Source of the DNA: Azospirillum cavernae
Lineage (GTDB): Bacteria; Pseudomonadota; Alphaproteobacteria; Azospirillales; Azospirillaceae
Length of the DNA stretch: 64,000 nucleotides
Assembly: GCF_003590795.1 (NCBI RefSeq)
Contig: NZ_QYUL01000001.1
Location: forward strand, 126,501 to 190,500
Direction: 5' to 3'
Shown here piece by piece: positions 23,273 through 35,768 of this stretch; position 1 is the stretch's first letter, and every line of letters starts with the position of its first letter. Both the position numbers and the translations under genes were made by a program. A model generated the notes under the pieces. It did no database searches. It was not told where the DNA came from and was given only the letters and a program-made list of their open reading frames with translations.

Positions 23273-25675
23273 TCAGGCCGAGCGTTGACGCGGCGTCGCG
23301 CGGGTGCGTCCCGTGGCGATTTTTTGCGTCTGGTCCAGGCGCGGCAGGCGACGCAATTCAGCGGCGATGCGGGTCATGACGTCGGTCAGGCTTTCGCCCG
23401 CCACGGGTTGGAACACGCGCATCGACGGATACCAGGGGCGCCCGGCCGTTCCAAGCTGAGTCCAATCGCGCTGACCAAAGCGCCAGACCGGCACGCCCAG
23501 CGCGCCGGACAGTTCGGCCACGGAATTGGCTGGCGCGATCACCAGATCCAGGCTGGCGATCAGCGCCGCCGTTTCTTCAAAATCATCGCGCAGATCCAGC
23601 CCGTTCCAACCATGGATCGGCTGGCCGAAGCGCAGGCAGGCCTCGGCGATTTCACGGCGGCATTCGTCATATTGCAGGTTGACGAAGGTCACGCCGGGAA
23701 CCTGGAACAGCGGCCCCCAATCGGACAGCGGCACATAGGCGCTCTTGCGGTCCTGCGTCATCACCTGGCTGCGCCAACTGACGCCGACCCGCAGGCCGTC
23801 GCCCAGCGCGTCCAACCGCTCGCGCCAATCGGCCATCCGCGTGGCGTCGGCGTAGAGCCAGGAGGAGCGGTCGGGGAATTGGCCCAACTGGTCGCGCACG
23901 CGGCGCGGCAGCGATCCGGCGGGGATGTGAAAATCGCACTCCACCGTCTCGGCCTCGGTCAAGCCGTGCAACGGCTGTTCGGCCCGGACCAGGGCGCGGG
24001 GGAAGGAGCGGGCGAACAGCGGCACGAGCCGCCGGTCGCACTCGATCACCACCTCGCCCGCCAGGCGGATGGCGTCGGCGTAGCAGGACGCGAAGAGGAA
24101 CTCGTCGCCAACTCCCTGTTCGCGCCAGATAAACAGGCGTTTGCCCGCCAACGGCTCGCCCCGCCATTCGGGGATGGTGAAGCGGCGTTCCGGGCGTGCG
24201 CGTCCGGCCTTGAAGCGGCAGGCGTAATCGGCCCAGCCAAGGCTCAGCGATCCGCGCTCCAGCGCCAGAAGTCCCCGGTTGAAGCGGGCCAGCGCGTGGG
24301 AGGGGGCGGCGTTGACCGCGCGGTCGAACCAGCGCCCGGCTTTGGGCATGCCCAACCGCTGCTCGATCAGACCCAGTGTGCAGAGCGGATCGGCCAGCGA
24401 CGGGATCAGCGTCAACGCGTGGCGGCAGGCTTGCGCCGCCTCGATCAACCGTCCGGCCCCGTTGAGCGTGTAGGCCAGCACCGCGTGCAACGGCGCGTGC
24501 GTCGGCATCAGCCGAACCGCCCGGCGCAGATGGCGCGCGGCCGCCGCGAAATTCTCTTGATCGGACCATTCGGCGCCGAGATTGCCCAGCGCGTCGGCGA
24601 AGGCCGGATTCAGCGCCAAGGCCTGTTTCCAGCACGTCACCGCCAGCGCCCGTTGGCCCAGAGCTTTCAGGGCGTTGCCCAGATTGTTCCAGGCTTCCGG
24701 CTGGTTGTGATCCTGCGCGATGGCGCGGCGGTGGCAGGCGGCGGCCTGCGCGAACCGTCCCAGCGCGGCCTCCGCCAGTCCCAGATTGACCAGCGACGGG
24801 ATGTGCTGCGGCGCTGTCGCCAGAACGGCGAGGAAGCAGGCGCGGGCCGCGCCGTTGTTCCCCAACCCAAGGAGCAGCAGGCCAAGATTGTTGCGGGCTT
24901 CGGTGTTGTGGGGATCGCGGCGCAGCGCCTGGAGATAGGCGTCCTGCGCCCGCGCGGGCTGCCCCAGCGTCTGCCAGACGGCCCCCAGATTGGCCCAGAC
25001 CGACACGTTGTCGATTCCGTGCTTCAGGGCTTCCTGATAGGCGGCGGCGGCCTCGACCGGGCGCGACCAGCGGCGCAGCGCGTTGGCCAGGGTGATCCAG
25101 ACGCCCGCGTCTTTCGGGCGCAAGCGGGCGGCCAAACGGTAGCAGCCGATGGCGGCGTCGATCTGCCGCAAATCCTCCAGCGCCCGGCCCAGCCCGATCC
25201 GCGCCTCGGGCGCGGCGGGAACCAGACGGACGGCGGCGCGGAAACAGTGAAAGGCCAGGGCGCGGCTGCCCAACCGCCCGGCGGCGGCGCCCAGCAGGCA
25301 CAGCGCGTCGGCGTCGTTGGGCGAAAGGGCGAGGGTGCGGCGGGCGCTGGCGGCGGCGGCGGTCGGGTCGCCGCCGTCCAATTGCGTCTGGCCCAAGGCC
25401 AGATGGTAGGAGGCGACGGTCGCGTTGCCGCGCGCGGCGGTCGTGAACAGCGCGGTCGCCGTCTGGTGGCGCCCGTCCTGATACGCAATGTGACCCAACA
25501 AATGGGCCGCGTCGCAATGATTGGGATCGATGCGCAGAATTTCCCGGTAAAACCGGGCCGCGCGTTCCATGTGACCAGCGTTGTGATGCTGAACCGCCAA
25601 ACGCAGCAAGCTGTCGGTCTGCCGTGTCGCGTTTCCGTCCATGGCCCGTCGCCGCTCCGTCTGTCGGATCATCAC
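23273..25675 (-). CDS. TPR protein with C-terminal glycosyltransferase-like domain (FlmG-like candidate)
   Basis: The protein has 800 residues. Residues ~15-470 are about 12-13 tandem TPR units (for example AVQHHNAGHMERAARFYREILRIDPNHCDAAHLLG, ARNNLGLLLLGLGNNGAARACFLAVLATAPQHIPSLVNLG). From ~490 the style changes: IPEWRGEPLAGKRLFIWREQGVGDEFLFASCY, RVGVSWRS, LSDWGPLFQVPGVTFVNLQYDE, and DLVIAPANSVAELSGALGVPVW. These match the C-terminal GT-B-type glycosyltransferase half found in many TPR proteins. In Caulobacter the TPR-glycosyltransferase FlmG modifies flagellin, and this gene faces the flagellin/fliD/fliS operon, so flagellin is the likely acceptor (inferred). The start may instead be the ATG at 25642. 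Confidence 0.78.
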   Translation of the reverse strand: MMIRQTERRRAMDGNATRQTDSLLRLAVQHHNAGHMERAARFYREILRIDPNHCDAAHLLGHIAYQDGRHQTATALFTTAARGNATVASYHLALGQTQLDGGDPTAAAASARRTLALSPNDADALCLLGAAAGRLGSRALAFHCFRAAVRLVPAAPEARIGLGRALEDLRQIDAAIGCYRLAARLRPKDAGVWITLANALRRWSRPVEAAAAYQEALKHGIDNVSVWANLGAVWQTLGQPARAQDAYLQALRRDPHNTEARNNLGLLLLGLGNNGAARACFLAVLATAPQHIPSLVNLGLAEAALGRFAQAAACHRRAIAQDHNQPEAWNNLGNALKALGQRALAVTCWKQALALNPAFADALGNLGAEWSDQENFAAAARHLRRAVRLMPTHAPLHAVLAYTLNGAGRLIEAAQACRHALTLIPSLADPLCTLGLIEQRLGMPKAGRWFDRAVNAAPSHALARFNRGLLALERGSLSLGWADYACRFKAGRARPERRFTIPEWRGEPLAGKRLFIWREQGVGDEFLFASCYADAIRLAGEVVIECDRRLVPLFARSFPRALVRAEQPLHGLTEAETVECDFHIPAGSLPRRVRDQLGQFPDRSSWLYADATRMADWRERLDALGDGLRVGVSWRSQVMTQDRKSAYVPLSDWGPLFQVPGVTFVNLQYDECRREIAEACLRFGQPIHGWNGLDLRDDFEETAALIASLDLVIAPANSVAELSGALGVPVWRFGQRDWTQLGTAGRPWYPSMRVFQPVAGESLTDVMTRIAAELRRLPRLDQTQKIATGRTRATPRQRSA

Positions 25676-25787
25676 CCAGTGTCTTCACCGGGCCTGTTCC
25701 TTGTACGGAGGGGGCTTGCAATGTCCTGCGGCGGTTTGGGAGTTTTCTTTCTCAGAGACGAGTCATTTGCTGCGGAGGGGGGCGACG

Positions 25788-26120
25788 TCAGGCCGCGTCT
25801 TTCTCGCCATGGTGGCGCAGATAGGCGCGCGGGTCGCACTCCTGCCCCAAGGCCACGGCGCGGGCGCGGTGGATGTGCTGCATCAGGATGTCGCGAAACT
25901 CCTGCGCGGCCAGATCGCTCCATTCCGGCGTTTCGTTGGGGAAGGTCATCTGCCCCGCCGTCGCCTCGAACAGGCGCAGCCACTCGTCGGCCTTGGCCGC
26001 CGGGTCGCCGGATTGGCGGAACTGCTCCTCCATCAGCTTGGCCAGCAGCGTGCCGAGGGCCAGCAGATTGACGTGCAGCAGCATGTTGCCAAGCTTCACA
26101 TCCGGCTTTGCGTCGAGCAT
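25788..26120 (-). CDS. Small hypothetical protein (110 aa)
   Basis: The ATG at 26120 is chosen because AAGGAG lies 8 bp upstream; an in-frame GTG three codons earlier overlaps that site. It is soluble and helical: KLGNMLLHVNLLALGTLLAKLMEEQFRQSGD, then EWLRLFEATAGQMTFPNETPEWSDLAAQEFRDILMQHIHRARAVALGQECDPRAYL. No motif or family was recognised. It lies upstream of the TPR-glycosyltransferase on the same strand with a 112-bp gap. A role linked to flagellin modification cannot be shown. Confidence 0.65.
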   Translation of the reverse strand: MLDAKPDVKLGNMLLHVNLLALGTLLAKLMEEQFRQSGDPAAKADEWLRLFEATAGQMTFPNETPEWSDLAAQEFRDILMQHIHRARAVALGQECDPRAYLRHHGEKDAA

Positions 26121-26259
26121 GGCGGTCACTCCTTGAATGCGGGTGACTGGTCACACGGACGGGGCGGCAAAAGCTGGCGCGCTTTTTTGACGGCGAGCGC
26201 GAGCGCGAGGGCGGGGGCTTGACGCGTGAGCGTCGGATCGGCGCTGGGAAGCCACACAG

Positions 26260-26291
26260 AAAAGGAGCGGGTGTTTCCACCCGCTCCTTTT
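26260..26291. terminator. Bidirectional terminator downstream of gyrB
   Basis: AAAAGGAGCGGGTG (26260-26273) and CACCCGCTCCTTTT (26278-26291) form a perfect 14-bp stem with a 4-nt loop. The symmetry gives a T-tract on both strands. It ends the gyrB transcript 35 bp after the stop, and also lies in the leader of the small unknown gene's upstream region. Confidence 0.9.
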
Positions 26292-26325
26292 GCGTTTCAG
26301 CGTTGATTGGGCTGGGAAGCCGTTC

Positions 26326-30070
<3,745 letters not shown>

Positions 30071-30154
30071 GGGCGAATCTGGTGGGGGCGGATCGGTTGG
30101 CGGTCACAGGGAGGCCAAGGGGCGCGGCTGGGGCAGGAAACCCCCGCCGTCCCA

Positions 30155-31285
30155 TCACACCCGCATCGGCATCAGGACATAGAGCGCGGTGGAATCGACG
30201 ACGTCGCGGATGATCGTCGGCGACGCGGCGTCGGCCAGGGTGAAGCGGGCGCCCTCCCCCTCGATCTGCTGGGTGATGTCGAGCAGATAGCGGGAGTTGA
30301 AGCCAATCTCCATCGGGCCGTCCTGATAGCTGACCTCCAGCTCTTCCGTCGCGCTGCCCGCTTCCGGGCTGGTCGCCGACAGGGTCAGGGTGCCGCGCGT
30401 CAGCGACAGTTTCACCGCCCGGCTCTTTTCGGTGGAGATGGTGGCGACGCGGTCAACGGCGGCGGCGAACAGCTTGGCGTCCACCTCCATCACCTTGTCG
30501 TTGCCGACCGGGATGACCCGTTCGTAATCGGGGAAGGTGCCGTCGATCAGCTTCGACGTCACGACCACCGAATCAAAGCCGAAGCGGATCTTGTTCTCCG
30601 ACATCGAGATTTGGATGCGGTCGGCGGCCTCGTCGATCAGCTTGCGAATTTCATTCACGGTCTTGCGCGGCACGATGACGCCGGGGATGCCGTCGGCGCC
30701 CTCGGGCAGCGGCATTTCCACCCGCGCCAGACGGTGGCCATCGGTGGCGACCGCGCGCAGAACCGGCAAATCCGTCCCACCCGACTTGGCGCGCGCGGCG
30801 TGCAGATAGATGCCGTTCAGGTAATAGCGGGTTTCTTCGGTGGAGATGGCGAAGCGGGTGCGATCCACCAGCCCGCGCAGATCGGCGGCGGACACCGCGA
30901 AGCTGTGCTTCAACTCGCCGCCGGAAAGTTGCGGGAAATCGTCCACCGGCAGGCAGGACAGCCGGAATTGCGAGCGGCCCGACCGCAGGGTCAACAAGGC
31001 GCCGTCGCCGCTGATGTCCAACTCGACCTGGCTGCCGTCGGGCAGCTTGCGGACGATGTCGTACAGCGTGTGGGCCGGGGCGGTGGTTCCGCCGGGACGG
31101 GTGACGCTGGCCGGGACCGACTCGACGATTTCCAGGTCCATGTCGGTGGCGGCCAGCGACAGCTCGCCGTCCTTCGCGCGCAACAGGACGTTGGAGAGAA
31201 TGGGAATGGTGTTCCGCCGCTCGACCACACTCTGCACGTGACCCAGAGACCGGAGAAGGGCGGCGCGTTCGATGGTGATGTTCAT
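30155..31285 (-). CDS. dnaN: DNA polymerase III beta sliding clamp
   Basis: The start MNITIERAALLRSLGHVQSVVERRNTIPILSNVLL at 31285 is the standard clamp N-terminus; the longer reading frame is not expected to be translated. The protein has 376 residues. Three clamp repeats are present, and the C-terminus with ISRDVVDSTALYVLMPMRV matches the family (...YVLMPMRV). The ring-shaped dimer holds replicative and repair polymerases on DNA. Clamp-recF-gyrB order usually lies near the origin, but dnaA is not adjacent here and no DnaA-box cluster was seen by eye. Confidence 0.98.
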   Translation of the reverse strand: MNITIERAALLRSLGHVQSVVERRNTIPILSNVLLRAKDGELSLAATDMDLEIVESVPASVTRPGGTTAPAHTLYDIVRKLPDGSQVELDISGDGALLTLRSGRSQFRLSCLPVDDFPQLSGGELKHSFAVSAADLRGLVDRTRFAISTEETRYYLNGIYLHAARAKSGGTDLPVLRAVATDGHRLARVEMPLPEGADGIPGVIVPRKTVNEIRKLIDEAADRIQISMSENKIRFGFDSVVVTSKLIDGTFPDYERVIPVGNDKVMEVDAKLFAAAVDRVATISTEKSRAVKLSLTRGTLTLSATSPEAGSATEELEVSYQDGPMEIGFNSRYLLDITQQIEGEGARFTLADAASPTIIRDVVDSTALYVLMPMRV

Positions 31286-31567
31286 TGCTGTCGTCGTCTC
31301 GGCGGCGGGTCGTTGCGGGCGCAGGCTGGTGGACGGTTCTGCCCACAAGCGGGCGCGCATCATACCATAAAGGCGCTTGTGTCGAACCAAATTCGTGCGT
31401 TGGGCGGCTGGCGCGAGCGGTTCAGAAAACCCAAAAGGCGAGGCGTTTGGGTTTTTCCGCCGTGGCGCGGCTTCTCTTGGCCGCCGCCCGTCAAACCGCG
31501 TGGCGCAAGCGCCGACGCTACGCGGAAAACCCTGGTTTCTCACGAATCTCCTGGAACTCTTCAGGCG
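31286..31567. other. 282-bp region upstream of dnaN
   Basis: It should hold the dnaN promoter (minus strand). Apart from the terminator at 31426-31456 and the short overlapping frame at 31518-31571, no gene, repeat or origin-like array was seen. Confidence 0.4.
31426..31456. terminator. Bidirectional hairpin terminator upstream of dnaN
   Basis: AAAACCCAAA (31426-31435) pairs with TTTGGGTTTT (31446-31455), with a loop AGGCGAGGCG and T-tracts in both directions. On the minus strand it would end transcription of the small coiled-coil gene before the dnaN promoter. Confidence 0.75.
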
Positions 31568-31571
31568 TCAT
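31518..31571 (-). other. 17-codon frame coupled to the small coiled-coil gene; possibly a broken gene start
   Basis: The ATG overlaps the stop of the preceding 63-residue gene (ATGA) and reads MTPEEFQEIREKPGFSA before a TAG. The first residues look like the start of XRE-type regulators (MTPEEFrexRexlGxS), but the reading ends before any helix-turn-helix. Continuing past the stop in other frames does not restore one. It may be a remnant or a chance frame. Confidence 0.25.
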
Positions 31572-31759
31572 CCGACGGCGGCGATTTTGCTCGGAATGAG
31601 GGAGGCGACCATTCGGCTCAAATCGTCGATGCGCTTGGATTGCTCTTCCCCTCGGGCGTTGGAGGCGACCAGCAGGGGGTACATCGCCTTCAGCATGTCT
31701 TTCATCTCGACGATGTCCGCTTCGATTTTGGCGAGGCGGTTGTCCGTGCTTTGCGTCAT
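31568..31759 (-). CDS. Small coiled-coil hypothetical protein (63 aa)
   Basis: The protein is soluble with clear heptad repeats: RLAKIEADIVEMKDMLKAMYPLLVASNARGEEQSKRIDDLSRMVASLI. The ATG has AGAGGCGACA upstream. There is no signal, membrane segment or recognised domain. The pattern resembles short oligomerising helices that accompany other proteins, but no partner is adjacent. It ends with an ATGA overlap with a 17-codon frame and is then followed by a terminator. Confidence 0.55.
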   Translation of the reverse strand: MTQSTDNRLAKIEADIVEMKDMLKAMYPLLVASNARGEEQSKRIDDLSRMVASLIPSKIAAVG

Positions 31760-31892
31760 TGTCGCCTCTGTCGCGGGCTGCGCCGTTTTTGCAGCGCAAC
31801 CAATTTGGAATTGTTGGTCCTATCGATCAATCGCGCTCTTTCGGCAAGCGCATCTTATCCCTGAAAACGCTTCATCACAAGAACGCCCCCCG

Positions 31893-33605
31893 TCACCGCT
31901 CCCGCGTTTCGTGCAGGCGCAGGATCGCCACGAAGTCGGCGCTTTGCCAGTGGCGGGAGCGGGTCAGTTCCGCGCGGACGGAGGCGACGAAGGCGTCGAT
32001 CACCGCCCATTCCTCCTCGCCGATGGTTTGGATCTCGTCCAGATAGATGTGGACGACGCGGTGCAGGCCCTGGCTGACCGGGCTGATCCAGGGATCGACG
32101 CTTTCCCCCATCGCCGTCATCAGACGGCGGATGCGCAGCAGATGGGCCATGCGGTGCGTCGGCTTTTCGTGCTCCTCCGCCTTCATCGCCTGGATGAAGG
32201 CGATGCGCCCGCTTTCCACCGCGTAGAGCCGCAGCGATTTCAGTTCCGGGTTGGCGTAACCGGCGGCGCCCAGATAGCGGCCCCAGCGCCAGACCAGTTC
32301 CAGCAGCCACACCACATCGTCGTGATCGGCCACCGGGTTGTGTCGGGAGACCATCGCCGCCTGCATGCGGGACGCCAGCGCGGGGATGACGGTGGTGGTC
32401 AGGCAGCGGCTGACCTCGGCCAACTGGGTGCGGATCGCTGGGCCGCTGGTGCGGCTGGCGAGAAAACCGCAGCCGGTCAGCGCGGTCAGCGAGCGGTCGA
32501 ACCGTTCCACCGCGTTGGTCAGCAGGTCGCGGGTGGCGCTGTTGACCGACAGCACGCCGCCGTCGCGGATGTCCACATCGCCGAACATGCCGTCCACCAC
32601 CTCGCGGATGGTGATGCTGGCGGCGTTGAAATGGGCGAGCAGGGCGCGCAACAGGGGGTGCGACTCGCGCACCGTCGGGCCGCCATGCTCACGGATGTGG
32701 CGCAGGAACACGTCGTAGCGGCGCTTGACGTTCAGCCCATAGAGCGGGGCGAACCAAGCCAAAACCTGGGTTTGGTCGCGGAAGGGCAGGCCGAGATCGC
32801 GCACCCGGCGGACGAAGCCGACCATCAGCGCCGATTGGCAATCAACCTCGACCGAGCGGCCATCGCCGCCGCCCTGCATCTCGTCGATGTCGCGGCGCAT
32901 CCGTTCGGTCAGCGGGACCAGCACGGCGTTGTGCTCCAGCAGGGCGCGGACGAAGCCCAGCATGTCGCTGTCGATGGCGGCCTTGCGGTTCAGATATTGC
33001 GTGCGCAGGCGCGCGTCCTGCAACGCCTCGTCGTTGGCGAGCGCCAGGAAACGGTCGGTCGCCTTGCGGTCGGCGGTCAGCCGGGTCAGATAATCCAGCG
33101 CCTCCCGCCGCATCGACTCGCGCAAGCCCATCGCCTGCGGGCTGGACAGCACGGCGTCGAGCATGGCGTCGCGCGACAGATCGTCGAGATGGCTTTGCAC
33201 CTCGGCGGCCAGCGCCGGGAAGGCGTATTGGACCAGCGCCGCCCAGATCCCGCCCATGTCCACGCGCTGGATCAGCGCCGGAATCGCTTCGGGCGCGCGG
33301 TAGAGCACATGGTCATCGACCAGGAACGGCTCGAACAGGCCGGTGAACAGACGGCGCGCCTTCATCGGGCGCAGCCGGTTGAAGTGATCGACCAGCGCCT
33401 CGCGCAGATGGCGGGCGCGCTCGCCGTTGGTGGTGGAGGCGCCATCGACGGCGTCCAGCACCGACCGGATCGCGTGCATCGGGATGCGCGCCACAACCTC
33501 GTCCATCTGCCGCCGGAAGGCGGTGGACGCCAGACTCTCCGCCGCCGGGCTTTCAACGGGCAACGCGGAGTCTTTTGGCAACATGGCGGATATTGCGCTG
33601 TTCAT
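31893..33605 (-). CDS. Large soluble hypothetical protein (570 aa)
   Basis: The start is placed at MNSAISAMLPK (33605), after GAGGGTGTGGGGC. No family was recognised. It is almost entirely helical, without signal peptide or membrane spans. It has many conserved-looking charged stretches (ALVDHFNRLRPMKARRLFTGLFEPFLVDDHVLYRAPEAIPALIQRVDMGGIWAAL; LLELVWRWGRYLGAAGYANPELKSLRLYAVESGRIAFIQAMKAEEHEKP). The Arg-rich helices and the 'RLFTgLFEPFLvdd' segment suggest a multi-helix scaffold or regulatory protein. It is monocistronic, with an AT-richer 200-bp region upstream. Confidence 0.65.
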   Translation of the reverse strand: MNSAISAMLPKDSALPVESPAAESLASTAFRRQMDEVVARIPMHAIRSVLDAVDGASTTNGERARHLREALVDHFNRLRPMKARRLFTGLFEPFLVDDHVLYRAPEAIPALIQRVDMGGIWAALVQYAFPALAAEVQSHLDDLSRDAMLDAVLSSPQAMGLRESMRREALDYLTRLTADRKATDRFLALANDEALQDARLRTQYLNRKAAIDSDMLGFVRALLEHNAVLVPLTERMRRDIDEMQGGGDGRSVEVDCQSALMVGFVRRVRDLGLPFRDQTQVLAWFAPLYGLNVKRRYDVFLRHIREHGGPTVRESHPLLRALLAHFNAASITIREVVDGMFGDVDIRDGGVLSVNSATRDLLTNAVERFDRSLTALTGCGFLASRTSGPAIRTQLAEVSRCLTTTVIPALASRMQAAMVSRHNPVADHDDVVWLLELVWRWGRYLGAAGYANPELKSLRLYAVESGRIAFIQAMKAEEHEKPTHRMAHLLRIRRLMTAMGESVDPWISPVSQGLHRVVHIYLDEIQTIGEEEWAVIDAFVASVRAELTRSRHWQSADFVAILRLHETRER

Positions 33606-33817
33606 GCCCCACACCCTCGCCGGATCGCCGTCGTCAATCCAAGCATAATCCAGCGAGATTGTTAAATATCCTTTTCCAAGCGGCAAAGTCTTTTGTGACG
33701 TTTTCGATTAATATCCGGGTATGTTTTTGTTTTGCTTCGAGGTCGAAGCGGTTTCCCTGCCCGCGACCGTGTGATCGCTTCCCTTTTGGTCATCACTCTT
33801 TGGGCATAGTCTTTTGG

Positions 33818-34699
33818 TTAGGCGTTCTGTTCCGCCGCGAACTGGGCGTCCAGACCGGCGCGGTAGTCAGGATAGGCCAGCGTCACGCCCAATTGCCGCT
33901 TGATCCGGTCGTTCTTCACCCGGCGGCAGTCGGTGTAGAAGCTGGCGGCCATCGGCGACAGCTCCGCCTGATCGAAGGGAATCAACGGTGGCGGCTCCAC
34001 CCCCAGCAGGCGGCAGGCGTGCTCCACCACCTCGTGCGAGGGGGTGGGCAGATCGTCGGCGACGTTGTAGACCGCGCCCAGCGTCGGCTTGGCCATGGAC
34101 GCGCGCAGCGTCGTCGCGATGTCGTCCACATGGACGCGGCAGAACACCTGCCCCGGCTTGTCCACCCGCTTGGCCTCGCCCGCCCGCACCGAATCGAGCG
34201 CGCTGCGGCCCGGCCCATAGATCCCGGCCAGCCGGAACAGATGCATCGGCACGCCATATTGCCGGTAGATCCCCAACCAGCCGCGTTCGGCCTCCACCCG
34301 GCGTTTCTGGCGGTCGCCGGTCGGCTTCAGCCACGCCGCCTCGCTCACCCATTCGCCCTTGGTGTCGCCATAGACCCCGGTGGTGGACAGATAGCCCGCC
34401 CAATCCAGGGTGCGCAGATCGGCCAATTCGCGGGCGTGGTGGTCCAGCACCGGATCGCCCTTGGCGTCGGGCGGCACGCTGACCAGCAGGTGAGTCGCGC
34501 CGTCCAGCGCCGCGCGGGCGTCGGCCAGCGGGCGGCCCCGGTCGAAGACGAACGCCTCAATCCCCTCGGCCTCCAGGGCGGCGCGCTTCTCTTCGCTGCG
34601 GCAGGTGGCGGCGATCCGCCAGCCTTCGGCGCGCAAGCCGTCTGCGAAGACGCGGGCGGTGTAGCCAAGGCCGAACACGAACAGGCGGGGTGCGGTCAT
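33818..34699 (-). CDS. NAD(P)-dependent epimerase/reductase of the extended SDR type (YeeZ-like)
   Basis: The protein has 293 residues. The N-terminal Rossmann motif LFVFGLGYTARVFADGL is followed by sugar-epimerase-like elements: YLSTTGVYGDTKGEWVSE, LFRLAGIYGPGRSALDSVRAGEAKRVDKPGQVFCRVHVDDIATTL and YNVADDLPTPSHEVVEHACRLLG. The GxGxxA coenzyme site and the C-terminal half place it with atypical extended SDRs of the YeeZ group. The catalytic YxxxK is not obvious (the region reads QKRRVEAERGWLGIY), so its reaction is unknown. It is divergent from the TPR protein. Confidence 0.8.
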   Translation of the reverse strand: MTAPRLFVFGLGYTARVFADGLRAEGWRIAATCRSEEKRAALEAEGIEAFVFDRGRPLADARAALDGATHLLVSVPPDAKGDPVLDHHARELADLRTLDWAGYLSTTGVYGDTKGEWVSEAAWLKPTGDRQKRRVEAERGWLGIYRQYGVPMHLFRLAGIYGPGRSALDSVRAGEAKRVDKPGQVFCRVHVDDIATTLRASMAKPTLGAVYNVADDLPTPSHEVVEHACRLLGVEPPPLIPFDQAELSPMAASFYTDCRRVKNDRIKRQLGVTLAYPDYRAGLDAQFAAEQNA

Positions 34700-34767
34700 C
34701 GGAGCTTCCTTACGGGCGTTCTCAGGCCCTTGCGTCGGACGGAGCGATGGCGGAGTGTAAGGCGACC

Positions 34768-35601
34768 ATGATCCGACGCAACGCTTTCATCACGCTGGCC
34801 GCCCTGTCGCTGTCGACGGCGGCCTTGCTCCCCCTTCCGGTCCAGGCCGCCGCGCCCGCTTCGGCGTCGGCTTCGGCGCTGGATCCCAATCGGACGCTCA
34901 GGGAATGCGCGGCGAAGGCCGAAAGCGATCCCGACGTCGCTTTTGAACAGGCCCTGCGCTGGCAGGAGAAGGGCGGCGGCGACCTCGCCCGGCTCTGTCA
35001 GGCGCTGGCGCTGTTCCACAAGGGCGACTTCAAGGCCGCTGGCGCGCGGTTGGAGGAGTTGGCCCCGCTGCTGGGCAAGGACGACCCCAAGGCGGCGGCC
35101 TCGATCCTGGGGCGCGGCGGCTGGGCGTGGCTGCGGGCGGGCGACCAGGTTCGGGCGGAAAAGCTCTACAGCGCGGCGTTGGACAAGCAGCCGGGCGACG
35201 TCGATCTGCTGATCGACCGCGCCTTTGCCCGCGCCGAGGGTGAACGTTTCTGGGACGCCATCGCTGATTTGGACGCGGCGCTGGCCAAGGATCCCAAACG
35301 GGCCGACGCCTATCTCTATCGGGCGGAGGCGCACAAGGCGCTGTCGAACCACCGGCAGGCGCTGGCCGACATCGACCGCGCGCTGGAGCTGAAGCCGGGC
35401 GATCCGGAAGCCATCCTGCTGCGCGGCAACGTCAAGGCGCTGAGCGGCAGCGTCAACGGGGCGCGCGACGATTGGGCGTTGGTCAAGCGGCTGGCCCCTG
35501 ACAGCGAGTTCGGGCGCGCGGCGGCGGTCAATCTGGAGCGCGCGGCCAAGATGGCCAGCGCCCCGCCGGAGCGGGCGCCGGACAAAGCGAAGACGCCGTA
35601 A
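34768..35601 (+). CDS. Exported TPR-repeat protein
   Basis: The start is MIRRNAFI at 34768 because it opens a clean signal peptide (FITLAALSLSTAALLPLPVQAAA, cut near QAA-AP); an in-frame ATG lies seven codons upstream. The protein has 277 residues. TPR units cover ~90-250, for example GRGGWAWLRAGDQVRAEKLYSAALDKQPGDVDLLIDRAFARAEGERFWDAIADLDAALAKDPKRADAYLYRAEAHKAL. It is periplasmic and probably a protein-protein scaffold. There is no enzyme domain, and no partner can be named from the neighbours. Confidence 0.82.
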   Translation: MIRRNAFITLAALSLSTAALLPLPVQAAAPASASASALDPNRTLRECAAKAESDPDVAFEQALRWQEKGGGDLARLCQALALFHKGDFKAAGARLEELAPLLGKDDPKAAASILGRGGWAWLRAGDQVRAEKLYSAALDKQPGDVDLLIDRAFARAEGERFWDAIADLDAALAKDPKRADAYLYRAEAHKALSNHRQALADIDRALELKPGDPEAILLRGNVKALSGSVNGARDDWALVKRLAPDSEFGRAAAVNLERAAKMASAPPERAPDKAKTP

Positions 35602-35649
35602 GGGTTTGCGTTTCTTCCGCGATTCGTCACCGTTGCTCCTTGGTCATGA

Positions 35650-35678
35650 CTGTCAAACTGTAACATCCCCACAGTAAC
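35650..35678 (+). promoter_or_regulatory. PHO-box-like sequence upstream of phoX
   Basis: CTGTCAAACTGTAACAT (from 35650), followed by CAGTAAC, contains two CTGT(C/A)A half-sites like the PhoB-binding PHO box (CTGTCAT-N4-CTGTCAT), about 90 bp before the phoX ATG. The half-site spacing is 8 rather than 11 bp, so the match is imperfect; gene context is the stronger argument. Confidence 0.35.
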
Positions 35679-35768
35679 CTCCCGCCCGCTCGCCAAAACA
35701 AGGCCGCGCCACTCAGCCGCGCGCCACGCCAGCCGTTTGCCCTCAAGAGGGGGCGGGAGACACCAGTC

